This document shows, in pieces, positions 1 through 5,341 of a stretch of 8,019 nucleotides of DNA (position 1 is its first letter; the number at the start of each line of letters is the position of its first letter). Location of the stretch: contig JAFMJK010000091.1 of NCBI GenBank assembly GCA_017853515.1, positions 1 through 8,019 of the forward strand, in the 5' to 3' direction. Under the pieces are notes generated by a model, which made no database searches, was not told the origin of the DNA, and saw only the letters and a program-made list of their open reading frames with translations. Made by a program: the position numbers and the translations under genes. This stretch comes from Chthoniobacterales bacterium. GTDB lineage: Bacteria > Verrucomicrobiota > Verrucomicrobiia > Chthoniobacterales > JACTMZ01.

Positions 1-1
1 G

Positions 2-364
2 ATGCGCCGGGATTTGGCCGCGGCCAAAAAAGCGGATCCCGCCTTCCGCTTCCAACCCGACGGCGTGCACCCCGACCGCGAGGGACACTGGGTCATGGCC
101 CGTGAAATCCTCTCCCAATTTTTCGGGGCCGACCTGCAGGGCATTTCCTCCTCCCCGCAATTTTTCGAAAAAAACGGGGAGGCCATCCGCAATCTGGTCA
201 AACGCCGGATGAAAATCCGGTCCGATGCCGCTATGACACAAATCGGACACTCCCGTCCCCGCGTTCCCGGCGGGCCCGGAACTCCTCCCGGCCCTTCGCC
301 CGAGGCCGCAGAGGCGCAATCCTCCGAAATCGCCGGGTCGATCGGTTCGCTTCTGGCTCCGTGA
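2..364 (+). CDS. SGNH/GDSL-family hydrolase, C-terminal part (5' end outside window)
   Basis: This is the last 120 residues of an esterase/lipase-like hydrolase of the SGNH superfamily, which often acts as a carbohydrate or acyl esterase in this kind of genome. The fragment shows the conserved block V near its start: D-G-V-H-P at residues 20-24 of the fragment, where Asp20 and His23 are the expected catalytic Asp and His, followed by a G-H-W-V-M-A helix. The remaining catalytic Ser and Gly/Asn blocks must lie upstream of the window, so the ATG at base 2 is almost certainly an internal methionine. After the catalytic domain comes a tail with an I-G-H-S-R-P motif and a Pro/Gly-rich stretch followed by an Ala/Glu helix. 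Tails of this style (T-x-I/T-G-H-x-R-P then an Ala/Glu-rich helix) are familiar from verrucomicrobial and planctomycetal SGNH proteins. The TGA stop is at 362-364, 18 nt from the stop of the convergent regulator gene. Family is secure; substrate is unknown. Confidence 0.8.
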   Translation: MRRDLAAAKKADPAFRFQPDGVHPDREGHWVMAREILSQFFGADLQGISSSPQFFEKNGEAIRNLVKRRMKIRSDAAMTQIGHSRPRVPGGPGTPPGPSPEAAEAQSSEIAGSIGSLLAP

Positions 365-387
365 CGGCGTTCTCCGCCCCGGTCACG
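360..387. terminator. Hairpin between convergent genes, possible bidirectional terminator
   Basis: A stem of six pairs (360-365 with 382-387) continues as four further G/C pairs (366-369 with 375-378), with a TTCTC loop at 370-374 and a three-base bulge at 379-381. The TGA stop of the hydrolase gene (362-364) and the reverse-strand TGA of the regulator gene (383-385) lie opposite each other in the outer stem. No T-tract follows on either strand, so this is not a textbook intrinsic terminator. Placement between convergent genes is the main support. Confidence 0.4.
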
Positions 388-1126
388 AGGCGGCGTCCGC
401 CATTTTGCGGAAGCGCAACGGCGGGATTCCGTAAGCCGCGATGAATCTCTTGGTGAAATGGCTCTGGTCGTAAAAGCCGTATTCGAAGGCAATTTCGCCG
501 ATCGATTTGCCGGTGGCGAGCAGGTCTTTGCGGGCCTGCCGGAGACGCACTTGGAGATGGAAGGCGGAAGGGGTCATGCTGAAGATTTTTTTGAAACTTC
601 GCTCGAACTTGCTGGGCGACATCCCCTGTCTGGCCGCGAGGGAGGGGAGGTCGAAGCGTTCGCGGCAGAAGCGCTCGATGTGATCGATCGTCTTGGCGAA
701 CTCGTTCATCTCGCTGGATCGCGCGGAGGTCTCCATGAGGTTGCGCGCGATGCCGGCCAGGCCGAGGATGCGCCCGTCGGCCGAACGCACCGGGAACTTC
801 GTGGTCATGATCAAGGCGGCCGTCGATTTGCCGAGAGGCATGGGCTCGATCTGGTTTTCCAAAGTCACGCCGGTCTCAACGACCTTCCGATCGTCGTGCA
901 TATACAAATGGGCGCGCTTTTTCTGGAAAAAATCCAAGTCGGTCTTTCCCAACAGATCATGCAAATCCGCCAACCCGCAAAGCTTCAGAAAGGCCGGGTT
1001 GGCCGCGATAAACCTGCCGTTTTTATCCTTGGCAAAAAAGGCCACATCGGGGAGGCGGGCGAAGGCCGTGGTCGCCGCCGCCAACAGTGCCTCCAATTCC
1101 GAAGCGGGGGTGTCGTTTGATTTCAA
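383..1126 (-). CDS. PAS domain-containing AraC-family transcriptional regulator
   Basis: Cytoplasmic DNA-binding regulator, probably controlling the divergent operon. With a TTG start at 1126 it has 247 residues. A PAS domain spans roughly residues 15-125 (D-V-A-F-F-A-K-D then N-G-R-F-I-A-A-N near 27-43, ending in an L-G-L-A-G-I-A-R strand). The AraC/XylS double helix-turn-helix follows at about 145-243: first HTH around L-P-S-L-A-A-R-Q-G-M-S, second around I-G-E-I-A-F-E-Y-G-F, then the signature D-Q-S-H-F-T-K-R-F. The frame stays open upstream, with alternative starts GTG at 1171 and ATG at 1255 (290 residues). The ATG version would overlap the divergent doxX-like gene, adds about 43 residues with no domain character, and would place a likely operator inside the coding region, so I prefer 1126. 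However, only the ATG has a purine-rich GGAGGAAGG upstream, so the start remains open. A PAS sensor rather than a sugar-binding cupin suggests the ligand need not be a sugar. Confidence 0.88.
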   Translation of the reverse strand: MKSNDTPASELEALLAAATTAFARLPDVAFFAKDKNGRFIAANPAFLKLCGLADLHDLLGKTDLDFFQKKRAHLYMHDDRKVVETGVTLENQIEPMPLGKSTAALIMTTKFPVRSADGRILGLAGIARNLMETSARSSEMNEFAKTIDHIERFCRERFDLPSLAARQGMSPSKFERSFKKIFSMTPSAFHLQVRLRQARKDLLATGKSIGEIAFEYGFYDQSHFTKRFIAAYGIPPLRFRKMADAAS

Positions 1127-1236
1127 GTGTCGATAAAATACAAAAAATAGACGATGAAATACAAGACGCACGCTGGTTGACGGATTATTGGTATGGAACG
1201 TTTGCCCCCCGCTTTGCGCACCTCCACGTATAAACC
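1127..1236. promoter_or_regulatory. Divergent promoter region between PAS-AraC gene and operon
   Basis: This 110-bp gap is noticeably richer in A/T than the surrounding genes, above all at 1131-1165. It should hold the promoters for both the regulator (minus strand) and the operon starting at 1237. On the plus strand a TTGACG lies at 1177-1182, but no good -10 box follows at 16-18 bp. TATGGA at 1192-1197 is a possible -10 for an activator-dependent promoter with a weak -35. On the minus strand TTGTAT and TATTTT are 18 bp apart, but the second lies only 8 nt from the proposed TTG start. These promoter elements are weak and provisional. No clear Shine-Dalgarno precedes the ATG at 1237. Confidence 0.5.
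1131..1164. promoter_or_regulatory. Direct repeat, candidate AraC-family operator
   Basis: CGATAAAATACAA at 1131-1143 is repeated as CGATGAAATACAA at 1152-1164, matching at 12 of 13 positions. The two copies are 21 bp apart from start to start, two turns of B-DNA, so both would face the same side of the helix. AraC-family dimers commonly bind tandem half-sites with about this period, as at araI1-araI2. The repeat lies immediately upstream of the regulator's proposed start and about 70-105 bp upstream of the operon's first ATG, a place suited to autoregulation and to operon activation. The repeat is directly seen; binding by this regulator is inferred. Confidence 0.55.
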
Positions 1237-1773
1237 ATGAATCCCACGCAAACATCCGAAGCGAAACCTTCCTCCGATCTCGGCGCCACTCTGGGCGTTC
1301 TCCTGCTCCGAATCTGGCTTGCCCTGCGGGCGATCGTCTCCGGACTCGAAAAATATGCGGGGACGAAGACTTCCGACCAAGCGGTGGTGATCGACGGGGC
1401 GGTCAATACCTACGGGCTGACCGACGCCACCACGACGAAGGTGTATGGTTTCGCCTACTACCATGGCGTGCCGGCCGCGCTGATGGAGAAATTCGCGTCC
1501 GAACCGCTCCTGCCCGGGCCGGCGTTGAAACTTTATGACATTATTCTCGGGCCGTCCTTCATTCTGCTGGGGTTGGCCCTCCTTGTCGGCTTCGCCACCC
1601 GTTTCACGCTCTTTGCCATGGGCTTGCTTTACACGAGCCTGACCTTCGGGCTCATTCTGATCAACGAAAACTCCGGCGTGGCCTGGTTGGCCATACACGT
1701 CACGATGATCGCCCTCATGCTCTTTTACTCCAAATACAACAAATTCGAGCTGACCGGCCGATGGAAGATCTGA
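1237..1773 (+). CDS. DoxX-like integral membrane protein
   Basis: Inner-membrane protein of 178 residues, first gene of the operon. Four hydrophobic segments are visible: about 16-38 (L-G-V-L-L-L-R-I-W), 97-119 (I-L-G-P-S-F-I-L-L-G-L), 121-142 (R-F-T-L-F-A-M-G-L-L) and 147-164. This matches the four-helix DoxX fold. The loop between helices 1 and 2 (about 40-95) is long for DoxX and contains Y-G-F-A-Y-Y-H-G-V-P. DoxX and DoxD are known as parts of a thiosulfate:quinone oxidoreductase in Acidianus, and related proteins are linked to membrane redox processes, but most family members have no proven activity. The last 13 nt overlap the start of the Tat oxidoreductase, suggesting translational coupling. 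In this setting a role in reoxidising exported dehydrogenases is conceivable (inference). The ATG at 1237 is the only start giving a complete first helix without reading far into the regulatory region. Confidence 0.82.
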   Translation: MNPTQTSEAKPSSDLGATLGVLLLRIWLALRAIVSGLEKYAGTKTSDQAVVIDGAVNTYGLTDATTTKVYGFAYYHGVPAALMEKFASEPLLPGPALKLYDIILGPSFILLGLALLVGFATRFTLFAMGLLYTSLTFGLILINENSGVAWLAIHVTMIALMLFYSKYNKFELTGRWKI

Positions 1774-3161
1774 CCGCCCCGGCTGCCGCCGGCATGACCC
1801 GGCGAAACTTCCTGCAGAAAAGCGCCCTGGCCGGCGCGGGCCTCGTGCTGGGTGCGCCCTCCATCCTCAGAGCGACCCAAGGCCCCGGGGCGCCGTCGAA
1901 CCTCATCAATGTGGGCTTCATCGGCTGCGGCAAGCAGCAGGAGGTGCTCTTCAACGCGATGGTCAACATCCCCGGGCTGCACTACTCGGCGGTCTGCGAC
2001 ATCATGAAGGACCGCGTGGGCGGCGCCTACGGCCGCATCAGCTCGCGCTTCGGCTACAAACCCAACCGCTACCTCGACGCCGGCGAGATGCTGGAAAAAG
2101 AAAAAGATTTGGACGCGGTCATCGTGACCACGCCCGATTTCTGGCACTCGCCGCACACCGTGATGTCGCTCCAGGCCGGCAAAAACGTCTATTGCGAGAA
2201 GATGATGTCCAACACGCTGGACGGCGCGCGCGCCATGGTCCGTGCCATGGACGAAACGGGCAAACTCTGCCAGATCGGCCACCAGCGGCGGAGCAACCCG
2301 CGCTACATCTACACGCTGCAGCAGTTGATCAACGGCCACAAAATCTGCGGCCGCATCATCAACGCCAACGCGCAATGGAACCGCGCGGTCAGCGCCTCGC
2401 GCGACATCGTGGTGCCGGCGCGAATCCTGCCCGACGCCGCCACGTTGCTCAAATACGGCTACGGACGCGGCGGCGTGGATCTCACCACAGAGGAACTGCA
2501 GCGCCGCTTCCTCAACTGGCGGCTTTACAAGGACCTCTCCGGCGGTCCCATCTCCGACCTCGGCGCGCACCAGATCGACATCTTCAACTGGTTCCTCGGC
2601 GGTCCGCCCAAATCGGTCATCGCCTCGGGCGGTTGCGATTACTTCAAGGACCGCGAGCACTTCGACAATGTGATGTGCATCTTCGACTACGCCACGCCGC
2701 AGGGCGGGGCGCGCGCGTTCTACCAGGTGCTGACCACAACGAGCGCGGGCGGCGGATACTTCGAGACCTTCATGGGCACGGAGGGAACCATCCAGATTTC
2801 GGAACGCTCGGCCTTCACCAAAATCTACCGCGAGCCGGGATCGGCCCCGAGTTGGGATTCCCTCGTGCAGCAGAATTGGCTGCGACGCGCCGCGGCGACC
2901 GCCGCACCGGCCGACTCGGGCGGGGCGGTCGCCTCGTATGCCTCGGCCGCGCCCGAGGGATTCCAACTGCCGGGCGAACTCAACCAACCGCCGCACCAGC
3001 CGCACCTGGCCAACTTTTTCGCCGCCATCCGCGGCGACGCCAAACTCAACTGCGACGCGCGCGAGGCCCTCGAATCCGAGGCACCGATCTACTGGGTCAA
3101 TCCCGCCGCCGAGAAAAACGAAACCATCTTCCTCACCGAGGAGCATCTCCGCACCACATGA
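1761..3161 (+). CDS. Tat-exported Gfo/Idh/MocA-family oxidoreductase (oxidoreductase 1)
   Basis: NAD(P)-dependent oxidoreductase of 466 residues, predicted to be exported folded with its cofactor. A Tat signal is clear: T-R-R-N-F-L-Q-K at 13-20, a hydrophobic core to about 35, and an A-P-S-I-L-R-A end. The Rossmann domain begins at V-G-F-I-G-C-G-K-Q-Q (51-60), with D-A-V-I-V-T-T-P-D at 118-126. The usual E-K-P motif reads E-K-M (146-148), keeping the Lys but not the Pro. The substrate-domain signature G-G-P-I-S-D-L-G-A-H-Q-I-D (261-273) holds the expected catalytic His270 and Asp266. An Ala/Ser/Gly-rich low-complexity stretch occupies about 376-400, before P-P-H-Q-P-H-L. The start is debatable: ATG 1761 overlaps doxX by 13 nt, whereas ATG 1794 would begin directly at the Tat motif with a 20-nt gap. 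The 3' end overlaps the next gene by ATGA. A likely role is oxidation of a sugar or glycoside hydroxyl; the substrate is unknown. Confidence 0.92.
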   Translation: MEDLTAPAAAGMTRRNFLQKSALAGAGLVLGAPSILRATQGPGAPSNLINVGFIGCGKQQEVLFNAMVNIPGLHYSAVCDIMKDRVGGAYGRISSRFGYKPNRYLDAGEMLEKEKDLDAVIVTTPDFWHSPHTVMSLQAGKNVYCEKMMSNTLDGARAMVRAMDETGKLCQIGHQRRSNPRYIYTLQQLINGHKICGRIINANAQWNRAVSASRDIVVPARILPDAATLLKYGYGRGGVDLTTEELQRRFLNWRLYKDLSGGPISDLGAHQIDIFNWFLGGPPKSVIASGGCDYFKDREHFDNVMCIFDYATPQGGARAFYQVLTTTSAGGGYFETFMGTEGTIQISERSAFTKIYREPGSAPSWDSLVQQNWLRRAAATAAPADSGGAVASYASAAPEGFQLPGELNQPPHQPHLANFFAAIRGDAKLNCDAREALESEAPIYWVNPAAEKNETIFLTEEHLRTT

Positions 3162-3823
3162 AAAAATACACACCCATCCTGACTATGGCCGCCGTCGCCG
3201 CTTTTGCCGCCGCCGCGCATGCCGCCGACACCATCCCGCTGACCACCGCGATCCCGCCGGAGAAAATCGAGGGCACGCCGATCGAGGTCAAAGGCGTCCC
3301 CAACCTCAAAGCCCCGGCGGCCAAGGCCCCCGAACTGATGGTGCCGGCCGGCACCGTGCTCCTCTCCAAAGGCAAGCCGGTGACCAGCAGCGACGATTTC
3401 CCCATCATCGGCGATGTCACCTACGTGACCGACGGCGAGAAGGACGCGGGCGAGGGCTACTTCGTCGAGTTGGCCAACGGGCTGCAATGGGTGCAGATCG
3501 ACCTCGAGCAGCAAGCCGCCATCCAGGCCGTGTGGCTCTGGCACTTCCACTCGCAACGCCGCGCCTACCACGACGTGGTCGTGCAGATTTCCGACGATCC
3601 CGAGTTCGCCACCGGCGTCACCACCGTGTTCAACAACGACTTCGACAACTCCTCCGCGCTCGGCACCGGTTCGGACGCGCCCTACATCGAAACGCAATAC
3701 GGCATGCTCATCCCCGTCGCCGGGGTCAAGGGCCGCTACGTCCGCCTCTACAGTCAGGGCAACACCTCCAACGACCTCAACCACTACATCGAAGTCGAGG
3801 TCTTCGGAACACCGGCGCAGTAA
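3158..3823 (+). CDS. Secreted discoidin-like (F5/8 type C-like) domain protein
   Basis: Small exported protein of 221 residues. A Sec signal peptide covers about 1-22 (M-K-K-Y, an Ala-rich hydrophobic core, cleavage after A-H-A). Next comes a Pro/Ala/Lys-rich linker (about 30-62), then one beta-sandwich-like domain at about 65-218. Features resembling an F5/8 type C (discoidin) domain are L-S-K-G-K-P-V-T-S-S at 69-78, W-V-Q-I-D-L-E at 111-117, a strand with D-V-V-V-Q-I-S-D-D-P at 139-148, and the closing G-R-Y-V-R-L-Y-S (192-199) with Y-I-E-V-E-V-F-G. Such domains often bind carbohydrate. No catalytic motif is seen. The start ATG (3158) lies within the upstream stop as ATGA; the same frame is open much further upstream, but only as a shadow of oxidoreductase 1. 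It may present a glycan to its exported neighbours (inference). The domain call is by pattern, not by profile search. Confidence 0.8.
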   Translation: MKKYTPILTMAAVAAFAAAAHAADTIPLTTAIPPEKIEGTPIEVKGVPNLKAPAAKAPELMVPAGTVLLSKGKPVTSSDDFPIIGDVTYVTDGEKDAGEGYFVELANGLQWVQIDLEQQAAIQAVWLWHFHSQRRAYHDVVVQISDDPEFATGVTTVFNNDFDNSSALGTGSDAPYIETQYGMLIPVAGVKGRYVRLYSQGNTSNDLNHYIEVEVFGTPAQ

Positions 3824-3833
3824 GCGTTGCCGC

Positions 3834-4658
3834 ATGTCCCCCTCCGCCTGCCGCCTGCTGGCGCTGGCATCCGCGGCGGTTCTTGCCGCCGCCGGAAGCG
3901 CCATCGCCTCGGGTTACTCGGTGTTCAACCAACACCCGGATCCGATGCGCACGGCGGACGGCGAGTGGAAAGTGAATGACATGTCCCGCCCGTGGCCGCC
4001 CCCGGCCGCGCCGAAGCCGTGGTCGGAACTCGCCGAGGCGGCGAAGCCCCCCTCCGGTGCCACCATCCTCTTCGACGGAACATCGCTCGATGCCTGGAAT
4101 GTCCCGCACCCCTGGCAAATGAAGGAGGGCGTCCTTCAGGTCCTTCCGGTCAATCTCTCGCTCGTTTCCAAGGAATCTTTCGGCACCTGCCAACTCCATC
4201 TGGAATGGCGGACCCCGCCGCAACCCTCGCAAAAGTCGGGGCAGCAAAGGGGCAACAGCGGCGTGTTCCTCATGTCCAACTACGAAATCCAGATCTTGGA
4301 CACGCATGAGAACAAAACCTACCCGGACGGGATGGCCGGCGCCCTCTACGGGATCAAGCCGCCGGATTTCAACGCGCTCCGCCCGGCCGGCGAATGGCAA
4401 GCGTATGACATTATTTTCAAGCGCCCCGTCTTCGACGAGTCGGGCAAAATGATTTCCCCCGCGTTTGTTACCGTCATGGTCAACGGGATCGTCGTGCAAA
4501 AAAACGTCCCGTTCTCCGGTCCCACCTCCCACAAGAAACGCCAACCTTACAAGAAGCACGCGGACGCCCTTCCCCTCATGCTGCAAAACCACCACGACAC
4601 CGTTGAGTTCCGCAACATCTGGGTCAGACCGCTGCCGGACAGCGATTGCCCGCTGTGA
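3834..4658 (+). CDS. Secreted DUF1080 protein (3-keto-disaccharide hydrolase family)
   Basis: Exported protein of 274 residues in the DUF1080 family (now called 3-keto-disaccharide hydrolase), a concanavalin-like beta-sandwich. Members are known to cleave glycosides whose 3-hydroxyl has first been oxidised to a ketone. The signal peptide covers about 1-25, ending in A-I-A-S. After a Pro-rich N-terminal segment with W-K-V-N-D-M-S-R-P (45-53) the domain begins at I-L-F-D-G-T-S-L-D-A-W (78-88). Further family hallmarks are G-N-S-G-V-F (140-145), Y-E-I-Q-I-L-D (150-156), G-A-L-Y-G-I (169-174), G-E-W-Q-A-Y-D-I (186-193), V-M-V-N-G (214-218), and L-P-L-M-L-Q-N-H near 247-253 followed by V-E-F-R-N-I-W-V-R. 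Length is normal for a single-domain member. It starts 10 nt after the discoidin-like gene and ends overlapping the ankyrin gene. Its position between two oxidoreductases supports an oxidise-then-cleave pathway; which glycoside is unknown. Confidence 0.92.
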   Translation: MSPSACRLLALASAAVLAAAGSAIASGYSVFNQHPDPMRTADGEWKVNDMSRPWPPPAAPKPWSELAEAAKPPSGATILFDGTSLDAWNVPHPWQMKEGVLQVLPVNLSLVSKESFGTCQLHLEWRTPPQPSQKSGQQRGNSGVFLMSNYEIQILDTHENKTYPDGMAGALYGIKPPDFNALRPAGEWQAYDIIFKRPVFDESGKMISPAFVTVMVNGIVVQKNVPFSGPTSHKKRQPYKKHADALPLMLQNHHDTVEFRNIWVRPLPDSDCPL

Positions 4659-5341
4659 CAACCCCCCGCCAACTCCAACCGGGTCTTCTGCTCGCCGGTC
4701 TTTGCCTTGGTCTCCAGATTCACGCTGCCGAACCCGACGCCTGCCGGTCCATCGACGAAGCGATCGCCCGCGGTGACACCGCGGCCGTCCGAAATTTTCT
4801 CGCCGCCGATCCCGCGCTGGCCAACGCCGGGGCCAACCCCCGCATGACCCCGCTGCAGCAGGCCATCCTGCGCAACCGTGCGGAGATCGCCGCCGTCCTG
4901 GTCGAAGCGGGCGCAGACATCAATGCCGCGGACTCCTCGTCGAGAACACCGCTGCATCTCGCGGTGGAACGCCGCAACCCCGAGGTTGTTGCCCTGCTTC
5001 TCGCCAAAAAAGCCGATCCCGCGCGGCGCGATAGCGTGGGCTGGACGCCCCTGCACCATGCGGCCACCAAGGACAATCTTGAACTCGTCCGCACCCTGCT
5101 CGACGGCGGCGCCGATCCGAAGGTCCTGAGCGAACGCGGCGGCACGCCCCTGCACGAAGCCGCGGCGAGCGGCAGCGCGGAAATCGTCGCCCTGCTCCTC
5201 TCACGGGGCGCCGATCCCGCCGTCGCCTCCGCGAACGGCGACACCGCGACGGCCATCGCCGGGCGGCGCGGGGACAGCAATGTCATAGCCGCTTTGCAGG
5301 CTTCCGCGACACTCAGCGACCACACCACGACTTCACCATGA
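4655..5341 (+). CDS. Secreted ankyrin-repeat protein
   Basis: Exported repeat protein of 228 residues when read from the GTG at 4655. That start overlaps the DUF1080 stop as GTGA, the same 4-nt coupling seen elsewhere in the operon; a TTG at 4646 would add three residues. The N-terminus looks like a Sec signal (hydrophobic L-L-L-A-G-L-C-L-G-L, cleavage near I-H-A). Ankyrin repeats follow with an exact 33-residue period: T-P-L at 65, T-P-L-H at 98, 131 and 164, and a decayed T-A-T-A-I-A at 197. A divergent capping repeat (S-I-D-E-A-I) sits at about 32, giving six units. Each has the E-I/V-V-x-x-L-L helix and a G-A-D-x/K-A-D-P turn. Ankyrin arrays bind proteins and have no catalytic role of their own. 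Here it may hold the exported enzymes together or inhibit one of them (inference). The ATGA overlap with oxidoreductase 2 places it firmly in the operon. Confidence 0.9.
   Translation: MTTPRQLQPGLLLAGLCLGLQIHAAEPDACRSIDEAIARGDTAAVRNFLAADPALANAGANPRMTPLQQAILRNRAEIAAVLVEAGADINAADSSSRTPLHLAVERRNPEVVALLLAKKADPARRDSVGWTPLHHAATKDNLELVRTLLDGGADPKVLSERGGTPLHEAAASGSAEIVALLLSRGADPAVASANGDTATAIAGRRGDSNVIAALQASATLSDHTTTSP

Noticed and set aside
458..1120. Plus-strand open frame opposite the PAS-AraC gene
   Set aside because: The minus strand encodes clear PAS and AraC domains; the plus-strand product has no motif.
1229..1234. TATAAA just before the DoxX start as a -10 box
   Set aside because: It ends 2 nt from the ATG, so transcription would begin inside the coding sequence.
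2192..3157. N-terminal extension of the discoidin-like protein in the same frame
   Set aside because: The upstream part is Arg/His/Pro-rich shadow sequence over oxidoreductase 1. The ATG at 3158 gives a clean signal peptide and a standard ATGA overlap.
1725..3173. Long antisense open frame (about 482 codons) opposite oxidoreductase 1
   Set aside because: It mirrors a gene with clear domains, has no recognisable motif, and is rich in Arg, Gly, Val and Ala as expected from the complement of GC-rich codons.
1534..4415. Identical 12-mer TATGACATTATT in the DoxX gene (1534-1545) and in the DUF1080 gene (4404-4415)
   Set aside because: Both copies encode Tyr-Asp-Ile-Ile in frame; a chance shared tetrapeptide with the same codons is more likely than a dispersed regulatory element.
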